Source: Acrocarpospora macrocephala
GTDB taxonomy: Bacteria > Actinomycetota > Actinomycetes > Streptosporangiales > Streptosporangiaceae
Assembly: GCF_009687865.1 (NCBI RefSeq)
Contig: NZ_BLAE01000049.1
Location: 27,471-91,470 of the forward strand
Reading direction: 5' to 3'
Length of the DNA: 64,000 nucleotides
The notes below the pieces were generated by a model that worked only from the letters and a program-made list of their open reading frames with translations, did no database searches and had not been told where the DNA came from. Within the stretch, counting starts at the first letter, position 1. Every line of letters starts with the position of its first letter. A program made the position numbers and the translations under genes. Positions 8,277-16,763 of the stretch are shown piece by piece.

Positions 8277-9016
8277 TCGCCCATCACCTGCGGGCGACCG
8301 TCCAGGCCCGCTGGCTGCTGGTGGCGGCTGTGCTCGGCTGGGTGGTGTGGATCTGTTTCCGGCCAGGCGGCACCGAGATCGGGGCCGGGTTCGGATTGTG
8401 GGGGCTGGGCCGCCTGTGGGCGGTCACCGCGCCGATCCTGGTGTTCCTGGTCGTGCCGCTGCTCGACCGGCTCTGGCATCCGGCCCGCCTGGCGCGCGAC
8501 TGGGAGCTGGCGCAGGTCGGCGGGCTGCGCGCCGGGCTCGACGGGCTGGCCAACTTCCTGGCCGGATACGCCGTCTACGCCGCCTTCGTGGCGGGTCTGT
8601 CCGTGGTGGCGGCGGCCCGCATGAACCTGCTCCCGGTCCTGCTGGTCACCGCCGTCGGGCCGCTGACCGGAGGGTTCATCGTCCTCGCGCTCGGTCACCT
8701 GGTCGGCGTGTGGTGGCGGGCGCCGATCGCTCGATACGTCACCGTGCTATTGCTGGCCGTTCTCGACGCGGTCAACCAGGTACCGGCGATCCTGCTGTCG
8801 CTGTCGGGCACCTCCCGGCAGGCCCGGGTGGCTGGCGTGTGGGAACCGGCGCTGAGGGGCACCGACCCCTCGCCGGCCCTGCGGGTGGACCAGGGATTCC
8901 TGGCCACCCGGCTGGGCCTGGCGGCCTGCTTGGCGGTGTTGCTGGTCCTGGCGATCAGCTGCAGGTCGCCCGGCGGAGAAGTCCGGCGGCGTAGGTGGCC
9001 CATTCGACGGCGGTGA
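8273..9016 (+). CDS. ABC transporter permease
   Basis: The 247-residue membrane protein has about six TM helices (for example WLLVAAVLGWVVWICF, VTAPILVFLVVPLLDRLW, LLPVLLVTAVGPLTGGFIVLALGHLVGVW, YVTVLLLAVLDAVNQVPAIL and LGLAACLAVLLVLAISC). Its ATG overlaps the ATPase stop (ATGA), completing a four-gene coupled operon. The last 62 bp overlap the 3' end of the convergent WD40 gene. Likely exports or confers immunity to the product of the small secreted-protein gene; this is inferred from context. Confidence 0.85.
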   Translation: MIAHHLRATVQARWLLVAAVLGWVVWICFRPGGTEIGAGFGLWGLGRLWAVTAPILVFLVVPLLDRLWHPARLARDWELAQVGGLRAGLDGLANFLAGYAVYAAFVAGLSVVAAARMNLLPVLLVTAVGPLTGGFIVLALGHLVGVWWRAPIARYVTVLLLAVLDAVNQVPAILLSLSGTSRQARVAGVWEPALRGTDPSPALRVDQGFLATRLGLAACLAVLLVLAISCRSPGGEVRRRRWPIRRR

Positions 9017-12000
9017 GTTCGCGTCCGGACGCCTCACACAACCGGGCGACCGCCTCGGCGGGATCCAGGGACCAGCGGATGATCCGGCCAGAGTCGTCAC
9101 CGCTGATCAGCTCACCCGTCCGGGTGAAGATCAGCGCCTTGATCGGCAGGGTGGGGCCGGTCAGCCGGGCAAAGGGGCGGCGGGTGGCCAGGTCCCACAC
9201 GATGATCGTGCGGTCCTCCCCGGCCGAGGCGAGCAGCCGTCCGTCGCCGCTGAAGGCGACGGCGTGCACGGGGGCGGTGTGGCCGGTCAGGGTGGCGATG
9301 GTCCGCCCGGCCGGGTCGTGCAGTTTGACGGTACGGTCCGCGCCCGACGTGGCGATCACCCCGCCGTCAGGGCTGAAGGCGATATCCAGGATCGACCCGT
9401 GCCCAGGCCGTACCAGAGAAAGCTGTTTGTCTGCGGCAGTGTCCCACAGCAGCAGCGCGTCCGACGGGCCGACCGAGACCAGCAGCGGGTCGCGCGGGCT
9501 GAAGGCCACCACCGTCGACAGGTATGGCGGCCCGGAGAACGGCACCTGCTTCGGCTTGGCCGGGTCGGCTATGTCCCAGCGGAAGCGGGTGAGCGCGGTC
9601 GTCACCAGCACCCGGCCCGAAGGGTCGAACGCCACGCTGGTGGTCGCGCCCTGGCCCGGATAGCGGGTCTGGCTCAGCCGCCGCCGGGCGGGCATATCCC
9701 ACAAGGTGAGGCTGTGGTCGCGGCCGACGGCCGCCAGCATCCGGCCGTCGGGGCTGTAGGCGATCGACCTGACCTGGTCGGGATGCCCGTCCAGGATGGC
9801 GACCGGCTGCCCGGTCAGATCCCACAGACGGACGGTACGGTCGCTGCCGGCCGAGGCGACCGTCGTCCCGTCTGGGCTGATCTGCAGGTCGTTGACAGCC
9901 CGGCCGTGGCCGCCAAACAGCGGGACCGCGTGCTCGCGGATCACGATCGACTTGCCGAAACCGCCCGAGGCGAGCCGGGAGCCGTCGGCGCTCAGGGCGA
10001 CGCTCAATGTCTCGGCCCGGCTGCGATCCTGGTAGGTCTCCACGGGTTGCCTGCGGGCCAGGTCCCAGATGGTGATCAGCCCGTCTTCGTCGGCCACCGC
10101 GACCCGGTCCCCGGCGGGGGCGGACACCTCCCACGCGTAGGGACCGTTCGTCGGCAGCGTGAACCTGGCGGTGATCGCGTCGCGGGTCAGCCGCCAGAAC
10201 CGGGCGCCGCCGGAGTCGGAGGCGGTGACCAGCGTCTCCCCCGAGACGATCACCCGGTGCACGTGCCGGGCAGGCACCCGGGCGTGGCGGCGGCCGGTGC
10301 GTACGTCCCACACGACCGGTTCGTCCGGCCCGGTCGCGACCAGCAGCGAGTTTCCCGCGCCGAAGGCCAGCGAGCCGATCTCCGGCCCGCGCGCGCCGAT
10401 CGTGCGGCGGGTGCGGCCGGGCAGGGTCCACACGTCGATGGTGCCGTCGTCGCGGCCGACCGCGACCGTGCGGCCGTCGGTGGAAAACGCCATGGCGGGG
10501 GTCAGTTCGGTCAGCCGTTCGGTGAAGACGGCCTTCATCGTGGTGGTGTCCCAGACGACGATCGAGCCGCGCGCCTTGGTCGCGACCGGTTCGCGGGCGG
10601 TCGAGGCGATGTAGCGCCCGTCGCCGCCGAACGCCACGGTCCTGACGTAGAGCGGCACGTCAGCCAGGTGGTCCTTGAGCGTGGCGATCCGGCGATGGCC
10701 GCGGTCCCACACGGCGACCGTGCCGTTGACCCCGGCGGCGGCCATCATGCCGCCGTCGGGACTGAAGGCCAGCGCGTACACGCCGGAATCGTCAGGCCGC
10801 ACCTCGACCCGCCTCCGGGCGGCCGCCGCCACGCTCAGCACCCCGCCGACCGTCTCGGCGTCGGCGGTGAGGCGATGGGCGGCGACCGCGAGCAGCCCCG
10901 CGAGGTCGGGGTCGGTGTCGAGCAGGAACCGGGCCGTCAGCGACAACCGGCCAGAAGCCGCGGTGTGCTGCTGGCGTTCAGCTTCCCGCCCCTGGCTGAC
11001 CGCGACGCCGCCGCTGGCGAAAGCCAGCACAAGCAGCACCGCGATCCCGGCGACCATGCGTTTGAGCAGCCGGTTGCGGCGCCGCACCGCGTCCAGTTCG
11101 TCCTGCTCAGCCGCCCGCGACGCGACCAGGAACGCCGCCTCCACGGCGTTCGGTTCGCCGGGGTGCTCTTCGGCCCACGTACGCGCCAACGACAACCGCG
11201 CCCCCCGGTAAAGCATGCCGGGGTCGCGGCCCTGGGCGTCCCAGAGCCGGGCGGCCTCGGTGACGCCCCGGTGCACCAGCAGCGCGGCCCGGTCGTCGGT
11301 GAGCCAGCCGCGCAGCCGGGGCCAGCTCCGGATCAGCGCCTCGTGCGCAACCTCGGCCGAGTCGGCGCTGAGGGTGACCAGCCGGGCCGCAGCCAGCCGC
11401 AGCAACACCCCGCTCACCACCGGTTCCGCGGCGATGCCGACCAGCTCGGCGGGGGAGACCGGGCGGCGGGTGTCCTCCGTACCTTCCCCCAGCGCCGACA
11501 ACCGCAGGAAGATCCGCCGCACGACCTGGCGTTCCTCGGGGCCGAGGTCGGCGTACACCTGCTCGGCGGTCTGGGCGATGGCTCCGGCGACCCCGCCGGT
11601 GCCGTGGTAGGCGGCCAGGCTGAGCAGGGTGCCCTCACGGGCCCGCCAAGTCTCCAGCAGGGCATGCGAGACGAGCGGCAGTCCGCCCGGTTCGGCGACG
11701 GCGTCAGCCACGATCTCGGCCAGCATCTCGGGCTGCACCCGCAGGCCCGCCCGCGCGGCCGGGCCGACGACGATGTCACGCAACTCGGCCGTCGACGGCG
11801 GCCCGACCAGAAGCTGAGCCTCCCCGCCGAGCGCCTCGACGAGGTCGGGGTAGCGGGTGAGCCGGCCCAGGAAGTCGGCCCGGACGCCCAGCACCACCCG
11901 CCGCCCGGGCTCCAGCAGCCGGGCCACGAAGCGGCGCCGTTCCTCCTCGTCGGCGCAGAGCGTGAAAATCTCCTCGAACTGGTCAACGACCAGCAGCGTG

Positions 12001-12998
12001 CCGATCTCCTGCGGCACCTGGGCGAGCGGATGCGCCCCCGGTGTGAGCAGCACACTGCCTGGGCGGGCCCCGACCAGCCCGGCGCGCAGCAGCGACGACT
12101 TACCGCTGCCGGAGGCGCCGAACACCGCCACGAGCGGAAGCCGGTCGGCCAGCTCCACCAGCCGGTCCCGCAGCGCCTCCCGCCCGAAGAACCAGCTGGC
12201 GTCGGCCGCTTGAAAGGCCGCCAGTCCTCGGTACGGACACTCGCCGCTGTCGGCCGGAAGAGGGATCAGTTCCTCGTCCCCGCGCACCATCGCCTCGTGC
12301 AGCCGCCGCAGGTCAAGGCCGGGCTCGACGCCGAGTTCCCGGTCGAGCAGCCCCCGGGCCTCGTGGTAGCTCTCCAGTGCCTCGGCCTGGCGGCCGGACC
12401 GATACAGCGCCAGCATCAGGTGCCTGCGCAGCTCTTCGCGGAAGGGGTTGCGCCGGGCCAGCTCGGTGAGTTCGGCGACGGTGTCGCCGGGACGCCCCGC
12501 CCGGAGCATGGCGATCGCCCACGACTCGGCGGCGGCGAGCCGGGCCTCCTCCAGAGTCCGCGCCGTCTCGGCGACCGGCGGGCAGTCGGTGAACCCGGCG
12601 AACGCCTCACCCCGCCACAGCCCCAGCCCTTCACCCAGCAGTTTGGCGGCCAGTTCGGCCTCCCCTGCGGCCAGCGCGGCCTCGCCCCGGGCGGTCAGGT
12701 CGCCGAAGCGGCGGGCGTCCAGCCCCGGGGCGTGGAGGGTGTAGCCGCCTGGCCCGCGCAGCAGCACGTCCTCGCCCAGGACCCGGCGTAACCGATGGAC
12801 GTAGAGGTAGAGGTTGTGCCGCGCCGAAGCGGGCGGATCCTCGCCCCAGACCGCATCGACCAGAGTCTCGGCCGAATGCGGCCGACCCGCCCCGGCCAGC
12901 AGGACGGCGAGCGTCAGCCTCAGCTTGTGGGCGTCCCCGAGCGTGACCTCGCGTCCATCCCGGATGACCTGCAACGTCCCCAGCACGTTGAACTCCAC
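8955..12998 (-). CDS. BTAD/NTPase/WD40 multidomain regulator (SARP-like N-terminus)
   Basis: The 1347-residue protein has, in order, an OmpR-like winged helix (1-95, beginning VEFNVLGTLQVI), a BTAD helical domain (about 97-240), and a P-loop NTPase with Walker A GASGSGKSS (294-302) and a DQFEEIFTL Walker B-like segment. A single TM helix follows (RMVAGIAVLLVLAFASGG), then about 12 WD40 repeats to the end (repeated SPDG and VRLWDLTG-like units). GTG 12998 is chosen because it follows GGTGGAG and begins the conserved domain; the frame is open to ATG 13157, but that stretch is low quality. Such fusions act as membrane-tethered or signal-integrating activators in actinomycetes. Its target is unknown; the ABC operon it faces is a candidate. 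Confidence 0.9.
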   Translation of the reverse strand: MEFNVLGTLQVIRDGREVTLGDAHKLRLTLAVLLAGAGRPHSAETLVDAVWGEDPPASARHNLYLYVHRLRRVLGEDVLLRGPGGYTLHAPGLDARRFGDLTARGEAALAAGEAELAAKLLGEGLGLWRGEAFAGFTDCPPVAETARTLEEARLAAAESWAIAMLRAGRPGDTVAELTELARRNPFREELRRHLMLALYRSGRQAEALESYHEARGLLDRELGVEPGLDLRRLHEAMVRGDEELIPLPADSGECPYRGLAAFQAADASWFFGREALRDRLVELADRLPLVAVFGASGSGKSSLLRAGLVGARPGSVLLTPGAHPLAQVPQEIGTLLVVDQFEEIFTLCADEEERRRFVARLLEPGRRVVLGVRADFLGRLTRYPDLVEALGGEAQLLVGPPSTAELRDIVVGPAARAGLRVQPEMLAEIVADAVAEPGGLPLVSHALLETWRAREGTLLSLAAYHGTGGVAGAIAQTAEQVYADLGPEERQVVRRIFLRLSALGEGTEDTRRPVSPAELVGIAAEPVVSGVLLRLAAARLVTLSADSAEVAHEALIRSWPRLRGWLTDDRAALLVHRGVTEAARLWDAQGRDPGMLYRGARLSLARTWAEEHPGEPNAVEAAFLVASRAAEQDELDAVRRRNRLLKRMVAGIAVLLVLAFASGGVAVSQGREAERQQHTAASGRLSLTARFLLDTDPDLAGLLAVAAHRLTADAETVGGVLSVAAAARRRVEVRPDDSGVYALAFSPDGGMMAAAGVNGTVAVWDRGHRRIATLKDHLADVPLYVRTVAFGGDGRYIASTAREPVATKARGSIVVWDTTTMKAVFTERLTELTPAMAFSTDGRTVAVGRDDGTIDVWTLPGRTRRTIGARGPEIGSLAFGAGNSLLVATGPDEPVVWDVRTGRRHARVPARHVHRVIVSGETLVTASDSGGARFWRLTRDAITARFTLPTNGPYAWEVSAPAGDRVAVADEDGLITIWDLARRQPVETYQDRSRAETLSVALSADGSRLASGGFGKSIVIREHAVPLFGGHGRAVNDLQISPDGTTVASAGSDRTVRLWDLTGQPVAILDGHPDQVRSIAYSPDGRMLAAVGRDHSLTLWDMPARRRLSQTRYPGQGATTSVAFDPSGRVLVTTALTRFRWDIADPAKPKQVPFSGPPYLSTVVAFSPRDPLLVSVGPSDALLLWDTAADKQLSLVRPGHGSILDIAFSPDGGVIATSGADRTVKLHDPAGRTIATLTGHTAPVHAVAFSGDGRLLASAGEDRTIIVWDLATRRPFARLTGPTLPIKALIFTRTGELISGDDSGRIIRWSLDPAEAVARLCEASGRELTAVEWATYAAGLLRRATCS

Positions 12999-13179
12999 CC
13001 GGCTCCACCACTCCTGCCTGTCGGGCCAGCCCCTGCCCGGGGACGGTTCATCAAAGCCGATCTCTGAGGCGGCGATCAAGGGCCGTTCCGACTTGTCACG
13101 GTCCCGGTTTGCGTTCAGGCCATGGCGAGGCGAAGACGGTCTTGCCGCCGCGTCCAACCTCAGGACAGGCTGGGCTCCT

Positions 13180-13311
13180 TCAGCTGTCTCGTCGGCGGGC
13201 CCGCCACAGTGCCGTCGCCGCGCCCACGAGCAGCAGCGCGACCCCGATGAACCCCTCGGTGCCGCCGTGGGGTGCGACGTGCCCGGCGTGGGCCAGCAGG
13301 GTCGCCGTCAT
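13180..13311 (-). CDS. 43-residue single-TM protein, coupled to upstream membrane gene
   Basis: The product begins MTATLLAHAGHVAPHGG, has one hydrophobic helix (FIGVALLLVGAATALW) and a basic tail RARRRDS, so it should sit in the membrane with a short His-containing outside end. The ATG overlaps the stop of the preceding gene (ATGA), a strong sign it is translated. No family is recognised. The three His residues near the N-terminus could bind a metal, but this is speculation. Confidence 0.55.
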   Translation of the reverse strand: MTATLLAHAGHVAPHGGTEGFIGVALLLVGAATALWRARRRDS

Positions 13312-13553
13312 CGCAGGTCGAAGGTGATTGCGACGGCCGGGGCCTCGGCGAGGTGGATGGTGTGGGTGGTCGCGATGTGCAGCCAAGCGTTGCCGGTCCG
13401 CAGCGTCGTGACGGCCTTCAGAAGACCCCAGAACGCGACCTGCATGAACCATGCGAGGGACAATGCGACCTGCGCGGGCGAATCCCACGCGAGGAACGCC
13501 TCGGTGATGTTGAGGGCGCCGTACGCGAGGGCGGACAGGACCGATCCGGTCAC
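13308..13553 (-). CDS. Small membrane protein, start uncertain
   Basis: From GTG 13551-13553 the product is about 81 residues with two to three hydrophobic segments (SVLSALAYGALN, VALSLAWFMQVAFWGLLKAV and HTIHLAEAPAVAITF). The frame stays open upstream to 13883, and residues just before the chosen start (LTPRLSVLARSW) also look coding. The real start may therefore lie near 13600 or the 5' end may have been lost. It overlaps the 43-residue gene by ATGA. No family is recognised. Confidence 0.45.
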   Translation of the reverse strand: MTGSVLSALAYGALNITEAFLAWDSPAQVALSLAWFMQVAFWGLLKAVTTLRTGNAWLHIATTHTIHLAEAPAVAITFDLR

Positions 13554-13936
13554 CCACGACCGCGCCAAGACCGACAGCCGCGGGGTCAGCAGCGACTGGT
13601 GTCCATGGAGGTGTTCGGCCTGCTGCGCCCGATCACCCCGGACGCCGCCCCCTACGCCGCCGAAGTCGTCGACACCGAGCTCGCCGCTCTGGTCGGACCT
13701 CGACGTTGATGGCCGGATGTTCGCTGCAGGGGACGCTCGTAACGTGCCGTGACGCCCGGTCGGCGGCAGATCCGGACACGAGTTGGTCTTCGTAGGAGTC
13801 AACGTGATCGGGTTCGAGCTGTAAGGGCGGGTTGAGCTCGAGCGACCGATCCAAGCTGGAGGACCTCGGCATTCCCACGGCACCGGATCGCCGTGCGTGC
13901 GATCACGCCGGCCCAGTGGAAGCGGTTACCAGCCCG
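13554..13936. other. Probable gene-remnant region
   Basis: No intact gene is seen. A plus-strand fragment at 13605-13709 reads MEVFGLLRPIT..., has good actinomycete codon usage and ends after 34 codons in ELAALVGPRR. It faintly resembles the N-terminal part of some actinobacterial IS3-type transposases. The opposite strand keeps an open frame that may be the 5' part of the membrane gene at 13308. I infer rearranged or decayed DNA. Confidence 0.3.
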
Positions 13937-15406
13937 TCAGGTTCTGGTGGGGAGTTGGATGCGGAAGAGGGCGCCTGGGGTGGTGTTCTCCGCGGTGATC
14001 GTGCCGCCGTGGGCGTGGACCAGGGCGGCGGCGATGGACAGGCCTAGGCCGGTGCCGCCGGAGTTGCGGGTGCGGGAGGGGTCGCCCCGGTAGAAGCGTT
14101 CGAAGACGCGGTCGGGGTCGGGGACGCCTGGGCCTTCGTCGGCGACTTCGATGATGGCGGTGGCGTCGGGGAGGAGGCCGACGCCGACGTGGAACGCGGT
14201 GCCGGCGGGGGTGTGGCGGAGGGCGTTGCCGACCAGGTTGCCGATGACCTGGCGGAGGCGGGTTTCGTCGCCGTCCACGGTGACGGGGGTGTCGGAGTCG
14301 TCCAGCCGGAGGAGTTCGATTTCCCGGTCGGGGGCGAGGAGCTGGGCGTCCAGGACGGCGCCCGCCGCCAGGCTGAGGACGTCGACGGGCTCCCGTTCGA
14401 AGGGGCGTTGCTGGTCGAGGCGGGCGAGCAGGAGCAGATCGTCGACCAGCAGGCCCATCCGGGCGGCTTCGTCCTCGATCCGGCGGACGAGACCGGCCAG
14501 GTCGTCGTCGGGGTTGCGGCCGTGTTCCTGCCGGTAGAGCTCGGCGAAGCCGCGGATGGAGGTGAGCGGGGTGCGCAGCTCGTGCGAGGCGTCGGCGACG
14601 AAGCGGCGCATGCGCTCTTCCGAGCGTTTCGCCTCGTACGCCGAGCGGTTGGCCGCCGCCTCCGACGCCTCCCGGTCCTGGAAGGCGGCTTCGATCTGGG
14701 TGAGCATGCCGTTGATCGCCCGCCCCAGTCGTCCCATCTCGGTACGGCGATGCCGCATCGGCACCCGTTGCGACAGATCTCCCCTGGCAATGGCGGCGGC
14801 TGTGCGCTCGACCTCGCCGAGGGGGCGCAGGCTGCGCCGTACCAGCCAATAGCAGGCGAGACCCAGGGCGACCAGGACGGCTCCGCCGGCGCCGGTGACG
14901 ATCGTGGTCAGGCGGGAGACCGTTCGTTCCAGGTCGCCCATGTTGATGGCGATCACGCGGCTCTGACCGTCGCGGCCGGGGACGGCGATCACCCGCCAGG
15001 GAGGGTCCAGGTTGCCCACGGAGGTAACGGTGAAGGGCTTGCCGGCGCGTTGCTGTACCTCGGCGGCGGTGAGTTTCGGGAGGGCGGGTTTCTCCTCTAT
15101 GGGGGATTCGGCCACAGTTCGGAGCTGGTTGCCTTGGGCGTCGAGGATGCTGACGTGGAAGAGGCCGAAGAAGCGTTGCGGGCGGGGCGGGGAGTCGCGG
15201 GGGCGCAGATCGGCCTCGGGGATATCGATCATGTCGCGGAGTGGGCGGCTGGTGGCGGCCAGTTGCTCGTCCACTTGCTCGGTCAGGTAGCCACGCAGCA
15301 GCTGGACGGCGAAGCCGCCGGTCAGCGTGATGGCCAGGGTGACCAGGGCAAGCGTCCCGACCACCAGGCGGAGCCAGAGCGGGGTACGGGCAAGCCTTTT
15401 CTTCAT
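13937..15406 (-). CDS. Sensor histidine kinase
   Basis: The 489-residue kinase has TM1 (about 13-36), an extracytoplasmic sensor region (about 37-167), TM2 (about 168-189) and a HAMP domain. The dimerisation box ADASHELRTPLTS has the phospho-His at 275. The ATPase domain shows the N-box QVIGNLVGNALRHTP, the G1 box DEGPGVPD and the G2 box GGTGLGLSIA. It is the last gene of the operon that begins with the adaptor protein at 19973 and presumably phosphorylates the response regulator at 15504. Its ATG overlaps the stop of a 30-codon ORF (ATGA). Confidence 0.93.
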   Translation of the reverse strand: MKKRLARTPLWLRLVVGTLALVTLAITLTGGFAVQLLRGYLTEQVDEQLAATSRPLRDMIDIPEADLRPRDSPPRPQRFFGLFHVSILDAQGNQLRTVAESPIEEKPALPKLTAAEVQQRAGKPFTVTSVGNLDPPWRVIAVPGRDGQSRVIAINMGDLERTVSRLTTIVTGAGGAVLVALGLACYWLVRRSLRPLGEVERTAAAIARGDLSQRVPMRHRRTEMGRLGRAINGMLTQIEAAFQDREASEAAANRSAYEAKRSEERMRRFVADASHELRTPLTSIRGFAELYRQEHGRNPDDDLAGLVRRIEDEAARMGLLVDDLLLLARLDQQRPFEREPVDVLSLAAGAVLDAQLLAPDREIELLRLDDSDTPVTVDGDETRLRQVIGNLVGNALRHTPAGTAFHVGVGLLPDATAIIEVADEGPGVPDPDRVFERFYRGDPSRTRNSGGTGLGLSIAAALVHAHGGTITAENTTPGALFRIQLPTRT

Positions 15407-15495
15407 GGCCAGGCCACCGGCTTCGTCGCGACCACTCCATCGGCCGTCACGGCCACGTCACGCGGCTTGGTCGCGACCATTCGATCGGCCTTCAT
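15403..15495 (-). CDS. Possible 30-codon intercistronic ORF linking response regulator and kinase genes
   Basis: The ORF starts 8 bases after the response regulator stop and its own stop overlaps the kinase ATG (ATGA). The peptide contains two related 15-residue blocks (ADRMVATKPRDVAVT and ADGVVATKPVAWP), produced by a 45-bp DNA duplication. It may be a coupling peptide that hands ribosomes to the kinase gene, or only a chance frame. There is no strong ribosome-binding site. Confidence 0.35.
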   Translation of the reverse strand: MKADRMVATKPRDVAVTADGVVATKPVAWP

Positions 15496-15508
15496 GGGGC
15501 ACGTCACC
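15419..15508. repeat. 45-bp imperfect tandem duplication, two copies
   Basis: Copies begin at 15419 and 15464. They share GGCTT(C/G)GTCGCGACCA and ATCGGCC(G/T)TCA with a few substitutions. The repeat occupies nearly all of the gap between the response regulator and kinase genes. The period is a multiple of three, which preserves the 30-codon frame. Confidence 0.8.
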
Positions 15509-16193
15509 GGCGGGGAGCGCGGAGCACGTAGCCGACTCCGCGCAGGGTGTGGATCAGTTTGGGGTCCTGGGTGTCGATCTTGCGGCGGAGGTAGGAGACG
15601 TAGGACTCGACCACGTTGCGGTCGCCGCCGAAGTCGTAGTGCCAGACATGGTCGAGGATCTGGGCCTTCGACAGGACTCGGCCCTGGTTGACCATGAAAT
15701 AGTGCAGGAGTTTGAATTCGGTGGGCGAGAGGCGTACCGGGCGGCCTTGGCGCCAGACCTGGTGGGCGTCCTCGTCGAGTTCCAGGTCGGCGACCTGGAG
15801 GCGGGCGGGGATGCCTGGGTCGCCGCCGGTGCGGCGGAGCACGGCCCGGATTCTGGCCAGCACCTCTTCCAGGCTGAACGGCTTGGTCACGTAGTCGTCG
15901 CCCAGCGCGAGGCCGGCCAGCTTGTCGTCGGTGGTGTCCCTGGCGGTGAGGAACAGCACCGGGATGCGCCGACCGGCAGAACGCAGCCGGGTGGCGACCG
16001 CGAAGCCATCCATATCGGGCAGCATAACGTCGAGAACCATGAGGTCAGGACGTACCCGTTCGGCCATCAGGACGGCTTCCCTGCCGTCGGCGGCGATGAC
16101 GACCTCGAAACCGGCGAAGCGCAGGCTGGCGGCGAGCAGTTCCCGGATGTTGAGCTCGTCGTCCACGACCAGCAGCCGCGCTTCAGCCTGCAT
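15504..16193 (-). CDS. OmpR-family response regulator
   Basis: The 229-residue protein has a receiver domain (acidic pair DD at 11-12, phospho-acceptor D55 in LMVLDVMLPDMDG, conserved Lys in VTKPF) and an OmpR/PhoB winged helix (VRLSPTEFKLLHYFM to HTLRGVGYVL). The loop before the conserved Lys reads GLALGDDYVTKPF. The paralogue at 32192 and most family members have one more residue (GGDDY or GADDY). ATG 16193 overlaps the upstream stop (TGATG); GTG 16196 is an alternative. It is co-transcribed with its kinase and with ABC efflux genes, so it probably controls this operon. Confidence 0.93.
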   Translation of the reverse strand: MQAEARLLVVDDELNIRELLAASLRFAGFEVVIAADGREAVLMAERVRPDLMVLDVMLPDMDGFAVATRLRSAGRRIPVLFLTARDTTDDKLAGLALGDDYVTKPFSLEEVLARIRAVLRRTGGDPGIPARLQVADLELDEDAHQVWRQGRPVRLSPTEFKLLHYFMVNQGRVLSKAQILDHVWHYDFGGDRNVVESYVSYLRRKIDTQDPKLIHTLRGVGYVLRAPRR

Positions 16194-16732
16194 CACCGAC
16201 CGCCCACTCCGGGGAAGCCCCCTTCGCTGACCGTTGTCGCGGCGACGTTGCCGTCGGCGTCGCGTTCGCCCTGGACGACCACGGTGCTGCCAGGCTTGAT
16301 GTCGCCGACCTTGCCCTCCTTGCTGAGCTGGATCTTCGTGTCGCCGTTCGTGGTGACGACCGTGGTGGCGCCGTTGGCTTCGACGTAGATCTTGTTGCCG
16401 TCGACGAGCTTGACGGTGCCGAATGTCGCGTTGCCGAACCCGCCCTGACCGCCGCCCTGACCTGAGCCGGTGCCCTGGCGCAGGCCGCCGCCCTGGCCGG
16501 CCAACGCTCCGGCGATCAACGCCTGGCGATCCCCGGTGCTGCTCGATCCCCAGGTCTTCTGCGCCTGGATGCCGAGCAGCACTCCGGCCGTCAGCACCAC
16601 CCCCGCCGCCAGCGTCACGGTCAGTTTGGACGCCTTCGCCCGGATCGGGCGCTCCATCAGCTCGCTGTCGAGATCCTCGCCGTACGGCGACTTCTCCAGC
16701 AGTTCACCCGAAGACGGCCTACGCCTGCTCAC
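16193..16732 (-). CDS. Membrane-anchored DUF5666-like protein
   Basis: The 179-residue protein has a cytoplasmic basic N-terminus and one TM helix (LTVTLAAGVVLTAGVLLG). A Gly/Gln-rich linker follows (GQGGGLRQGTGSGQGGGQGG), then a small beta-domain (FGTVKLVDGNKIYVE... GDIKPGSTVVVQGERDADG) like the OB-fold of DUF5666. GTG 16732 follows GAGGAG at a good spacing; ATG 16747 precedes it. The gene lies between the permease and the response regulator. A role as accessory or sensor for the efflux system is inferred from position only. Confidence 0.72.
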   Translation of the reverse strand: MSRRRPSSGELLEKSPYGEDLDSELMERPIRAKASKLTVTLAAGVVLTAGVLLGIQAQKTWGSSSTGDRQALIAGALAGQGGGLRQGTGSGQGGGQGGFGNATFGTVKLVDGNKIYVEANGATTVVTTNGDTKIQLSKEGKVGDIKPGSTVVVQGERDADGNVAATTVSEGGFPGVGGR

Positions 16733-16763
16733 GCTCGCTCCTCTCATCCGAAATCACTCGAAA

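Noticed and set aside
9264..12791. Very long plus-strand open frame (1175 codons)
   Set aside because: It is antisense to the BTAD/NTPase/WD40 gene; its translation is Arg/Gly/Pro-rich without domains, while the minus frame has complete motifs.
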